The notes under the pieces are model-generated. The model saw only the letters and a list, made by a program, of their open reading frames with translations. It made no database searches and had not been told where the DNA came from. From the NCBI GenBank assembly GCA_902470895.1, contig CABRID010000046.1:1-15719 (forward strand): a stretch of 15,719 bases of DNA. Reading direction: 5' to 3'. A program made the position numbers and the translations under genes. The DNA comes from an uncultured Collinsella sp. (GTDB lineage: Bacteria > Actinomycetota > Coriobacteriia > Coriobacteriales > Coriobacteriaceae). Numbering within the stretch: the stretch's first letter is position 1; the number at the start of each line of letters is the position of its first letter. Of the stretch, positions 7,624 to 14,693 are shown piece after piece.

Positions 7624-8667
7624 CTAGCGCTGGACGTAGGCGCGGACCAGCTCGTAGGTATTGCGCACGCCGTCGATGTGACTGCGCTCGTAGTTGTGGC
7701 TCGCGTACACGCCGGGGCCGATCAAGCCATGGCGAATGTCATAACCGGCCGAAAGCGTGGCCTCAACGTCCGAGCCGTAGTGCGGGTACACGTCGATGGC
7801 GTAGTCAAGTTCAAGCTCGCGCGCGATATTGGACAGCGTGGTCACCAGGTCGTAGTTGTACGGACCGCCCGAATCCTTGGCACAAATCGAAACCATGCGC
7901 TCGGTGCAGCCCAGATCATCGCCCACGCAGCCCATGTCAACGCTGATCATCTCGCGCGTGTCGGCCGGCACGAAGGCGCCGCCGTGGCCGACCTCCTCGT
8001 ACACGGTAAAGAGCAGCGACACCTTGCGCGAAAGCGACACCTCGCCGTCAGCAACGGAACGGGCCAAACCCAGCAGAATCGACGCCGACAGCTTGTCATC
8101 TAGGAAGCGACTCTTGATGTAGCCGCTCTCCGCCACCGTGGTACGCGGATCCATGGCAATGATGTCGCCAGTCTGAATACCCAGCTCGAGCACATCGTCC
8201 TTGCTGTCGACGTTCTCGTCGAGCAAGATCTCCATGTTCTTCTCGATGGTCTTGACCGGCTCGTCGGCCACGTGCGCCGAAGGCTCGGTGTTAAGAACCA
8301 CGCCCGTGTAGACATTGCCGTCGCGCGTGTAGACGGTGCAGTTCTCGCCATCGGCCGTAGACCACTGATGCCCACCGAGCGTCGTGGGGCGCAGGCGGCC
8401 ATTGTCCTTAATGGAACGCACCATGGCGCCTAGGGTATCGACATGGCTCGCCAGTACGAGCGGCTCGCCCTCGCCGCCAAGCTCAACGAGCACGTTACCC
8501 TTATTAGAACGCTCAGGCCCAAACCCCATATCGCGCAGGGTCTCCATCAGATAATCAGTCGCCGCACGGGTATAGCCGGTAGGGGAGGCAATAGAAGTCA
8601 GCGTCTTAAGCTGTCCTGCGATATAGGAGAGCGTCTCCTCTAGAGAAGCATCAATATTAGAAGTCAT
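7624..8667 (-). CDS. M42-family metallo-aminopeptidase
   Basis: M42 enzymes are cytoplasmic di-metal aminopeptidases that form large tetrahedral 12-mers and trim short peptides. The 347-residue length fits. Visible metal and catalytic residues are H75 and D77 in ASHVDTLG, D190/D191 in SRFLDDK, the pair E224-E225 in YEEVGHGG (general base and metal ligand), D244 in ISVDMG and H324 in YASHNYERSH. The start is set at the ATG at 8667 rather than the ATG two codons earlier (8673), because GGAAGG directly abuts the earlier one and is six bases from the later one. Substrate preference cannot be told. It is monocistronic, convergent to mnmA, with paired palindromes upstream that suggest regulation. 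Confidence 0.93.
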   Translation of the reverse strand: MTSNIDASLEETLSYIAGQLKTLTSIASPTGYTRAATDYLMETLRDMGFGPERSNKGNVLVELGGEGEPLVLASHVDTLGAMVRSIKDNGRLRPTTLGGHQWSTADGENCTVYTRDGNVYTGVVLNTEPSAHVADEPVKTIEKNMEILLDENVDSKDDVLELGIQTGDIIAMDPRTTVAESGYIKSRFLDDKLSASILLGLARSVADGEVSLSRKVSLLFTVYEEVGHGGAFVPADTREMISVDMGCVGDDLGCTERMVSICAKDSGGPYNYDLVTTLSNIARELELDYAIDVYPHYGSDVEATLSAGYDIRHGLIGPGVYASHNYERSHIDGVRNTYELVRAYVQR

Positions 8668-8703
8668 ATGCATCCTTCCAAGTAAAACTAAGACCGAGTC
8701 CCG

Positions 8704-8784
8704 ATTTTAACCGTTCTGCACGTGCAATGCCCCAGGAGCCGAGCCGCCTCCAGACGTCCCCGCACCGGTTTTGTGCACGTGCAC
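8704..8784 (-). promoter_or_regulatory. M42 gene promoter with two TGCACGTGCA palindromes
   Basis: On the minus strand TAAAAT (8704-8709) is a good -10, about 37 bases before the ATG; the -35 (GGGCAT, 8727-8732) is poor. The perfect palindrome TGCACGTGCA occupies 8717-8726, within the 17-bp spacer. A second copy, extended to GTGCACGTGCAC, is at 8773-8784. The two are 57 bp apart, close to 5.5 helical turns, and could be paired operators. Confidence 0.5.
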
Positions 8785-9186
8785 GGTTTACAATCTCAAT
8801 CTTGCATAAATCCTATTGGTATTTGCATAGAAATGAGGCATCTTTTTGCTTCGTCTCAGGGTGCCCCACCTTGGACCGTGCAAAAAACGGAGTATTCAGC
8901 ACCGTGGGCCCCAACGGCCCCATCACGAACGACAAAACGACGCGGTTACAGCAGTGTTGCAGGTCGTCGCAAAGCAGAAACTCAGTAACAACCCCCTCCA
9001 CTCATCGATAGCCCGCCCACAATGGCTGTCGATGGGCGCCTGCGGATCACTACCGCCCATTCACAACGTTATGCATTTTTAAGAGCTTGTTGAATACTCC
9101 CAAAAATGCACGCAGGGAAGTGCACCACCTATCCGCAGCGGGCAGTACGCCTTGGTTTTGTCCGTCTCAGGGCATCGACGCAGCAC
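8785..9186. other. Repeat-rich intergenic region without a supported gene
   Basis: This stretch lies between the M42 promoter and the fucO terminator. It holds two copies of the module TGAATACTCC-N6-TGCACG, one on the minus strand (8877-8898) and one on the plus strand (9091-9112); two direct copies of CGTCTCAGGG (8852-8861, 9163-9172); a hairpin of 11 bp with one G-T pair (9003-9013 with 9024-9034); and an inverted TGCATTTTT/AAAAATGCA around 9072-9110. A minus-strand frame of 62 codons (8813-9001) is open, but it has no ribosome site and its sequence overlaps the repeat module, so I do not call it a gene. Confidence 0.6.
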
Positions 9187-9218
9187 AAAAAGCCCCGCCG
9201 TGCGTAGCACGGCGGGGC
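9187..9218 (-). terminator. Strong intrinsic terminator of the fucO-like gene
   Basis: GCCCCGCCGTGC (9192-9203) pairs perfectly with GCACGGCGGGGC (9207-9218) around a 3-nt loop. On the minus strand TTTTT follows. It begins 54 bases after the stop codon at 9272. Confidence 0.9.
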
Positions 9219-9271
9219 CAGCGGCACGTCAAAAGACCATACACCTACGGGCGAAGGACCACCAAACTGGG

Positions 9272-10438
9272 CTAGGCAGCCGGGCAGATCTTCTTGAAGA
9301 GCTCGATGACGTCGTCGAGCGTTGCCTCGCGCGGGTTACCCGGGAAACAAGCGTCGGCCATGGCGTCCTTGGCCAGGACCTCGATCTCGTCAGCCTTCAT
9401 GGCCTCGCAGACGTGCGGGATATTCACGTCGGCGGAAAGCTGCTTGACGGCGGCGATAGCGGCGTCGGCAGCCTCGTCGGTGCTCATGCCCGTGGTGTCA
9501 ACGCCCATGGCGGCGGCAACCTTGGCCAGACGCTCGGCGCAAACCGGCTTGTTGAACTCCATGGCGATCGGCAGCAGCATGGCGCAAGCGACGCCGTGCG
9601 GGGTGTCGTAGTGAGCGGACAGGGTGTGAGCCATGGCGTGGTCGATGCCCAGGCCAACATTGGAGAAGCCCATGCCGGCGACATACTGGCCAAGGGCCAT
9701 GCCCTCGCGGCCGGAGCCGGGCTGGCCGGACTTGGCCTCGGCAACGGAGTCGCGTAGGTTCTCGCTGATCAGCTTGATGGCCTCAAAGTGGAACATGTCG
9801 GAGAGCTCCCAAGCGCCCTTGGTGGTATAGCCCTCGATGGCATGGGTCAGAGCGTCCATACCAGTGGAAGCGGTCAGGCCGGCGGGCATGGAAGCCATCA
9901 TGTCGGGGTCGACGACGGCGACCTCGGGGGCGTCGTTGGTGTCGACGCACACGAACTTGCGGACCTTCTCGGGGTCGGTGATGACGTAGTTGATGGTCAC
10001 CTCGGCGGCGGTACCGGCGGTCGTCGGCACAGCGATGGTGAACACGGCGTGGTTCTTAGTGGGAGCAACGCCCTCGAGGCTGCGGACATCGGCGAACTCG
10101 GGGTTGTTGATGATGATGCCGATAGCCTTGGCAGTGTCCATGGAGGAACCGCCACCGATGGTCACGATAGCGTCAGCCTCGGCGGCCTTGAAGGCCTCGA
10201 CGCCGTCCTTGACGTTCTGGATGGTGGGGTTGGGCTTGATCTCGGAGTAAAGGCTCCAAGCGATGCCGGCGGCGTCGAGCTCGTCGGTCACCTTGGCGGT
10301 AACGCCAAACTTGACCAGATCCGGGTCGGAGCAGACGAAGATCTTCTTGTAGCCGCGACGCTGGAGCTCGCCGGGGATCTCCTTGATGGCGCCGGAACCA
10401 TGATAAGAGATGGTGTTGAGAACGAAACGATTAGCCAT
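9272..10438 (-). CDS. fucO: Iron-containing alcohol dehydrogenase, lactaldehyde reductase (FucO) type
   Basis: FucO reduces L-lactaldehyde to L-1,2-propanediol with NADH, regenerating NAD during anaerobic growth on fucose or rhamnose. The 388-residue protein begins MANRFVLNTISYHG, like E. coli FucO, and shares long blocks with it from memory (NNPEFADVRSLEG, PTTAGTAAEVTINYVITD, ALGQYVAGMGFSNVGLG, GNPREATL). Iron ligands are D195, H199 (GMDALTHAIEGY), H267 (GIDHAMAH) and H281 (TPHG). GGGSSMD (95-101) binds the dinucleotide phosphates, and D38 in CSDPDL matches the aspartate that favours NAD over NADP. GGGAGG lies six bases before the ATG at 10438. No fucose or rhamnose genes are adjacent, so the substrate remains an inference; other group III alcohol dehydrogenases use similar diols and aldehydes. 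Candidate operators lie at 10497-10553, and a strong terminator follows the gene. Confidence 0.9.
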   Translation of the reverse strand: MANRFVLNTISYHGSGAIKEIPGELQRRGYKKIFVCSDPDLVKFGVTAKVTDELDAAGIAWSLYSEIKPNPTIQNVKDGVEAFKAAEADAIVTIGGGSSMDTAKAIGIIINNPEFADVRSLEGVAPTKNHAVFTIAVPTTAGTAAEVTINYVITDPEKVRKFVCVDTNDAPEVAVVDPDMMASMPAGLTASTGMDALTHAIEGYTTKGAWELSDMFHFEAIKLISENLRDSVAEAKSGQPGSGREGMALGQYVAGMGFSNVGLGIDHAMAHTLSAHYDTPHGVACAMLLPIAMEFNKPVCAERLAKVAAAMGVDTTGMSTDEAADAAIAAVKQLSADVNIPHVCEAMKADEIEVLAKDAMADACFPGNPREATLDDVIELFKKICPAA

Positions 10439-10457
10439 TGATAGCCTCCCATCGTGT

Positions 10458-10553
10458 GCGGGGCACCCATTACGCCCCGCGCTATAAGTCCCATCCTAAC
10501 GCTTTTGAAACAAAAAACGCGTGAGAACGTCAAAAGTGTTAAAGCGTTTCAAC
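10458..10553 (-). promoter_or_regulatory. fucO promoter with LacI-family-like operator and leader hairpin
   Basis: On the minus strand TTTCAA (10505-10510), a 17-bp spacer and TTATAG (10482-10487) form a plausible promoter. GTTAAAGCGTTTCAAC (10538-10553, plus strand) is a near-palindrome around a central CG, the layout of LacI/CcpA-type operators. A related half, AACGCTTTTGAAAC (10498-10511), overlaps the -35. A 7-bp hairpin GCGGGGC/GCCCCGC (10458-10464, 10474-10480) precedes the ribosome site. Confidence 0.5.
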
Positions 10554-10560
10554 AGATGAT

Positions 10561-10598
10561 GAAAAATATTGCGGCAAAGGGACAGCCCCTTTGCCGCA
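10561..10598 (-). terminator. Intrinsic terminator of the YoaK-family gene
   Basis: TGCGGCAAAGGG (10570-10581) pairs with CCCTTTGCCGCA (10587-10598) over 12 bp with a 5-nt loop. On the minus strand ATATTTTTC follows. It starts six bases after the stop codon at 10604 and isolates the gene from fucO downstream. Confidence 0.9.
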
Positions 10599-10603
10599 TT
10601 CGG

Positions 10604-11320
10604 TTACTTTCGGCAGGCGTCTTTCCAATCTTCGGCCGCAGCCTTCCAGCGTAAGCGCAAGTCGCGCTCGCGGTCGATGAACATGATGGCAAACGCGACA
10701 AACAGCAGCAAGCTCGCCACGACGATGGCGTGCAGGCCCATGCGCTCAATACACCAGTTGCCCAGCACGGCGCCAAACACAAAGGTAAAGATCACGCCAA
10801 AGTACAGCAGGCCGTTTTCCAAAAAGCCGCGCCTGTGGGTGATGATGTAATCGTCCACGTTTTGCAGCGCGTTGCGCAGGTTGCCGATGCACATGGTCGT
10901 AGCAATGCCGTGACCGTGGATCTTGCGGAAGCTCTCGACCTGCATGCCGCAGGCAAACGAAGTGAGGCAGTTGGCGAGCAAGTTGTAACCGCCACCGGGG
11001 ATAAAGCTCACGCCCAGCAAGATGACGGCTTCAAAGAACACCGTTACCTGGCGCCAGTGAATCACGCTGCCAAACCGTTCATGTACCAGGTCGGCAAGCA
11101 TAATGCCCACGGCAAACGACACCACAGGGAAGAAGTAGCGCCCCGCAAGTGCCCAATTGCCCTCCGAGATGCTCACGCCCACCAGCAAGATGTTGCCCGT
11201 CTGCGCGTTAGCGAAAACATGGTCGCGCCCAATGTACGAATAAACGTCCATAAAGCCGCCGGCGAGCGCCAGGATAATGCCCAATTCGATGGACTCCGAT
11301 ATCTGTTTGGCACGCCGCAT
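10604..11320 (-). CDS. YoaK family (DUF1275) integral membrane protein
   Basis: The 238-residue protein fits DUF1275 in length and motifs: GGFMDVYSYIG (21-31), ANAQTGNILLVG (37-48), FACGMQVESFR (122-132) and TTMCIGNLRN (141-150), where relatives carry TxxMTGNL. About six membrane segments are visible: 13-30, 60-78, 92-109, 112-126, 170-188 and 197-215, with a charged cytoplasmic-looking tail (RERDLRLRWKAAAEDWKDACRK). The start at 11320 was chosen because AAGGAGG lies ten bases upstream and the DUF1275 N terminus begins there. The frame is open further upstream to 11569, but that stretch lacks membrane or family character. Function is unknown; family members are predicted transporters. It has its own terminator and is divergent from ygiQ. 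Confidence 0.88.
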   Translation of the reverse strand: MRRAKQISESIELGIILALAGGFMDVYSYIGRDHVFANAQTGNILLVGVSISEGNWALAGRYFFPVVSFAVGIMLADLVHERFGSVIHWRQVTVFFEAVILLGVSFIPGGGYNLLANCLTSFACGMQVESFRKIHGHGIATTMCIGNLRNALQNVDDYIITHRRGFLENGLLYFGVIFTFVFGAVLGNWCIERMGLHAIVVASLLLFVAFAIMFIDRERDLRLRWKAAAEDWKDACRK

Positions 11321-11516
11321 CGTCGTGCATCCTCCTTGTTGACGACCCTCTCGTGCGTTGGCGGAAACATAACCGCCGTTCATACTGTAACCCATTGACA
11401 ACATGGCGTGCGCGCGAGACGGGTTCTCCAACGCGCAGATACACAGTCTGGAAACAAACAGCGGGCGCGGCGCCGACACCCGCACCGACACGCCGATCCG
11501 CCAGCCCATGTACTCC

Positions 11517-11557
11517 ACCAGTCTTTTTAGCGCCGTCCCAAAAAGACTGGTTACAAT
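11517..11557 (+). promoter_or_regulatory. ygiQ promoter region with 12-bp perfect inverted repeat
   Basis: ACCAGTCTTTTT (11517-11528) and AAAAAGACTGGT (11540-11551) are exact reverse complements separated by 11 bp. TACAAT (11552-11557) follows immediately and makes a good -10, about 32 bases before the start codon. The expected -35 position (11529-11534) falls in the spacer. This looks like an operator across the promoter; no T-run follows, so it is not a plus-strand terminator. The rest of the 268-bp gap to yoaK shows nothing recognisable. Confidence 0.5.
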
Positions 11558-11588
11558 TACGTGCAGCATACTAACAACGGGAGGAATC

Positions 11589-13724
11589 GTGGCAAAAAAG
11601 CCCCAGGACGCTCAGCACAACCAGCACGGCAAGCATGCCCAGCGCGGCCAGCAGCAAAAGCGCGGTGGCAAGGCCCAGAGCGGCCACGCCACTCATACCC
11701 CGGCAGCGCCCGCCCGTCCCTGGCGCCCGGGCCGCGATAAGTTCCTCCCCGTCAGCCGCGCCGACATGGATGCGCGCGGCTGGGACCAGTGCGACTTCGT
11801 CTATATCTGCGGTGATGCCTACGTGGACCATCCGAGCTTTGGCATGGCTATCATCAGCCGCGTACTCGACGCGCACGGTTACAAAGTGGGCATCATCTGC
11901 CAGCCCGACTGGACCGACCCCGCCAGCATCACCGTGCTCGGCGAGCCGCGCTTGGGCTTTCTCGTCAGTGCCGGCAACATGGACTCCATGGTCAACCACT
12001 ATTCGGTGACCAAGCACCGCCGCCACACTGACGCCTATACCCCCGGTGGCGAGGAGGGGCGCCGTCCCAATCGCGCCGTCACGGTCTACGGCAACCTCAT
12101 CCGCCAGACGTTTAAGGACGCCCCCATCATTATCGGTGGCATCGAGGCAAGCCTGCGCCGCCTGGCCCACTACGACTACTGGCAGGACAAGCTTAAGCGT
12201 TCGGTACTGCTCGACTCGGGCGCCGACATTCTCATCTACGGCATGGGCGAGCACGCAATCGTCGAGATCGCCGACGCGCTCGACGCGGGGCTGCCCGTCG
12301 ATCAGATCACCTATATCAACGGCACCGTTTACCGCACGGGTTCGCTCGACGAGGTCTACGACTACGACCTGCTGCCCAGCTGGGACGACCTTGCCGCCGA
12401 CAAGCTCAACTACGCGCGCAGCTTTAACGTGCAGCAGCAGAATATGGACCCCATCACCGGCCATCGCCTGGTAGAGCCATATCCCAACAGCGTGTACGTG
12501 GTGCAGAACCCGCCGTCGGCAACACTCACCACCGACGAGATGGACGAGGTGGCCGAACTCCCCTACGCACGCGATTGGCATCCCGACTACGACGCGGCAG
12601 GCGGCGTGCCGGCCTTTGCCGAGATCAAGTTTTCGATCAGCTCCAACCGCGGCTGTTTTGGCGAGTGCTCGTTTTGCGCGCTCACCTTCCACCAGGGCCG
12701 CGTGTTGCAGATGCGCAGCCACGACTCGATCATGCGCGAAGCCGAGCTGCTCACACACGACCCCGAGTTTAAGGGCTACATCAACGACGTGGGTGGACCG
12801 ACGGCCAACTTTAGCCGTCCCGCCTGCGACAAGCAGCTCAAGCACGGCGTGTGCAAGAACAAGCGCTGCCTGTGGCCGAGTGTGTGCAAGAACATGGTGG
12901 TCGACGAAAGCGGCTACACGCAGCTGCTGCGCGACCTACGCCAGCTGCCGGGCGTCAAAAAGGTCTTCGTCCGCAGCGGCATCCGTTTTGACTACACCAT
13001 GGCCGATGCCTCGGACGAGTTTTTGCGCGAGCTGCTGGAGCATCATGTCTCAGGCCAGCTGCGCGTAGCGCCCGAGCACGTGAGCGATGCGGTGCTGTCA
13101 GTGATGGGCAAGCCGAGCCGAGCCGTCTACGACGCGTTCTGCCGCAAATTTGAACGCTTGAACCGCGAATACGAACTCAAGCAGTACGTGGTGCCGTATC
13201 TAATCTCGAGCCACCCGGGCTCAACCATGAAGGAAGCCGTGGACCTTGCCGAAGCCGTGCGCGACATGGGCTACATGCCCGAGCAGGTGCAGGACTTCTA
13301 CCCCACGCCGTCCACCATGTCGACCTGTATGTACTACACCGGCGTGGATCCGCGCACCATGGAGCCGATCTATGTGGCGCGCGACCCGCACGAGAAGGCC
13401 ATGCAACGTGCGCTCATCCAGTATCGCAAGCCCGAGAACTACAAGCTCGTGCGCGAGGCGCTGGAAAAAGCCGGCCGCCGCGATCTGATTGGCTACACCA
13501 AGCATTGCCTGATTCGTCCCGTGCCGCCGCGCCCGGGCGAGACATCTGCCAACGGCGGGCATGGAACCGGCAAGAAGGGCGGCAAACCGCATGGCGGCGC
13601 CGGCGGCAAGGGGCCCAAGGGTAGCAAGGGGCACGGCGGCATGTCGCGCGCACAGAACACTGCCGGTCGCAATCGCGCGGCCCAGGGGCGTCAGGGTGCC
13701 AACGGAGGCGGACGCCGCAACTAG
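11589..13724 (+). CDS. YgiQ family radical SAM protein
   Basis: The protein has 711 residues from a GTG start at 11589, preceded four bases upstream by GGGAGG; the open frame further upstream crosses the promoter and lacks family sequence. The N-terminal domain begins at about residue 50 (FLPVSRADMDARGWDQCDFV) and contains GDAYVDHPSFG and IIGGIEASLRRLAHYDYW, signatures of YgiQ. The radical SAM cluster is C356, C360 and C363 in NRGCFGECSFCAL, which binds 4Fe-4S and S-adenosylmethionine. VRSGIRFDY, LRVAPEHVS and VQDFYPTPSTMSTCMYYTG are further family blocks. Both ends are low complexity: a Gln/His/Lys-rich first 45 residues and a Gly/Lys/Arg-rich tail from about 655 to 711. The family's reaction is not established. 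The gene is monocistronic and convergent to the CPBP gene, sharing its stop bases. Confidence 0.95.
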   Translation: MAKKPQDAQHNQHGKHAQRGQQQKRGGKAQSGHATHTPAAPARPWRPGRDKFLPVSRADMDARGWDQCDFVYICGDAYVDHPSFGMAIISRVLDAHGYKVGIICQPDWTDPASITVLGEPRLGFLVSAGNMDSMVNHYSVTKHRRHTDAYTPGGEEGRRPNRAVTVYGNLIRQTFKDAPIIIGGIEASLRRLAHYDYWQDKLKRSVLLDSGADILIYGMGEHAIVEIADALDAGLPVDQITYINGTVYRTGSLDEVYDYDLLPSWDDLAADKLNYARSFNVQQQNMDPITGHRLVEPYPNSVYVVQNPPSATLTTDEMDEVAELPYARDWHPDYDAAGGVPAFAEIKFSISSNRGCFGECSFCALTFHQGRVLQMRSHDSIMREAELLTHDPEFKGYINDVGGPTANFSRPACDKQLKHGVCKNKRCLWPSVCKNMVVDESGYTQLLRDLRQLPGVKKVFVRSGIRFDYTMADASDEFLRELLEHHVSGQLRVAPEHVSDAVLSVMGKPSRAVYDAFCRKFERLNREYELKQYVVPYLISSHPGSTMKEAVDLAEAVRDMGYMPEQVQDFYPTPSTMSTCMYYTGVDPRTMEPIYVARDPHEKAMQRALIQYRKPENYKLVREALEKAGRRDLIGYTKHCLIRPVPPRPGETSANGGHGTGKKGGKPHGGAGGKGPKGSKGHGGMSRAQNTAGRNRAAQGRQGANGGGRRN

Positions 13725-14632
13725 GGCAGCGGTGCGCTCGCTGCGTCCACCCCACACGCGTGGCGCAGCGAGCGCATTGCCTCAACGAGAATGACACCGG
13801 CGATAGCAACCGTGACCGCCACGTCGAGTGGCGTGTTCACAAACCAGAGCAACGTCATGAGATACGACCCGGCATTAAAGGCAAAGTGCAGCAGGATCGT
13901 GTAGCGGAGCTTTCCGGTCGTCACGAGCACCCAACCAAAGATGAGGCCGGCGGCGCCGGCGTAGCAGCCCTGCACCCAGTTCATATGCATAAAGCCAAAG
14001 ATGGCCGCCTGCAGCACAATCGCCGCGGCGATACCCCACGTGCTTGGGGCCGCCCAGGGCACCATGGCGCCGCCTTGCGCGCTCGCACGACGCCGGCGCT
14101 TCCAAAGTGGGCGGCACTGCGGATTAAACGCTCGGAGCGAAAACTCAAAAATAATGCCGCGCACCAGCAGCTCTTCACAAAATGGGGCACCGAGCACCGT
14201 AGTCAGGACGGCGAGATAGCTGGTGTCACCCATGCCTGTTTCCTCGACAAGCTCGCTGTAGTCGGCCGCAGCATCGGGCAGCAGCGACAGCACGGCGTCG
14301 GTCACGTAGCCAACGACCACCTGCAGGGCTAGGCCAATCACGATAACGCAGGCAATACGTTTCCACGCCCCACGCGCTCCCCCGCCGAGCGGATGTGCGC
14401 TTTGCCGGCGTGCCATAAACGAACGCGGCCACAGATAACGCCACCACAGCAGCGCCATCAAAAACGATGCCGTCTGCGCGACGGCCTGAAGCAATTGAAT
14501 GTCGAGGTCATCGATCGAAAAACTCATGAACACCGATGCGACGCCAAGGGCGGAGAACAAAACGACGCTCAGGGCAATATCGGCAGCGACGACGCCAAAA
14601 CAGGCAAGCGCCCAAATCATCGCATTGAGCAT
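13721..14632 (-). CDS. CPBP family intramembrane glutamic protease (Abi/CAAX-type)
   Basis: CPBP proteins are multi-pass membrane proteases related to Rce1; in bacteria they occur in bacteriocin self-immunity, and the family was once called Abi. The 303-residue protein shows the three motifs: E153-E154 and R158 in APFCEELLVRG, H216 in FGFMHMNW, and H249 with N253 in LLHFAFNAG. About eight hydrophobic segments are visible, starting at residue 2. A basic loop KRRRRASAQGG (178-188) splits motifs 1 and 2. The ATG at 14632 has GGAGGAGG five bases upstream and is preferred. A second in-frame ATG at 14659 overlaps the stop of the antitoxin gene (ATGA) but has no ribosome site. It is cotranscribed with that antitoxin gene, 23 bp away, and convergent with ygiQ. 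Its substrate is unknown. Confidence 0.88.
   Translation of the reverse strand: MLNAMIWALACFGVVAADIALSVVLFSALGVASVFMSFSIDDLDIQLLQAVAQTASFLMALLWWRYLWPRSFMARRQSAHPLGGGARGAWKRIACVIVIGLALQVVVGYVTDAVLSLLPDAAADYSELVEETGMGDTSYLAVLTTVLGAPFCEELLVRGIIFEFSLRAFNPQCRPLWKRRRRASAQGGAMVPWAAPSTWGIAAAIVLQAAIFGFMHMNWVQGCYAGAAGLIFGWVLVTTGKLRYTILLHFAFNAGSYLMTLLWFVNTPLDVAVTVAIAGVILVEAMRSLRHACGVDAASAPLP
13733..13776 (+). terminator. Long hairpin after ygiQ, embedded in the end of the CPBP gene
   Basis: TGCGCTCGCTGCG (13733-13745) pairs perfectly with CGCAGCGAGCGCA (13764-13776), and an inner CCAC/GTGG extends the stem after a one-base bulge. It begins nine bases after the ygiQ stop and lies wholly within the last codons of the opposing gene. 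There is no T-run, so any termination would be imperfect or Rho-assisted. Confidence 0.5.
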
Positions 14633-14647
14633 GCCAACCTCCTCCCG

Positions 14648-14693
14648 ACGACTAGTCATTGGGGACGTTCTTCAACGACTAGCTGTTGGGGGC
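14648..14693. repeat. 27-bp imperfect direct repeat at the antitoxin/CPBP junction
   Basis: ACGACTAG occurs at 14648-14655 and 14675-14682, each followed three bases later by TTGGGG, giving a 27-bp period, nine codons of the antitoxin frame. On the minus strand the first copy reads P-Q-Q-L-V-V and the second P-Q-stop-L-V-V, so the antitoxin stop lies at the equivalent of a glutamine codon. The second copy contains TTGGGGACG, the core of the other dispersed repeats. Confidence 0.65.

Noticed and set aside
8813..9001. 62-codon minus-strand frame (MEGVVTEFLLCDDL...)
   Set aside because: No ribosome site, no recognised domain, and it overlaps the TGAATACTCC repeat module; it more likely reflects a repeat element than a gene.
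11571..12845. 424-codon minus-strand frame
   Set aside because: Antisense to ygiQ, whose radical SAM motif and family blocks are intact.
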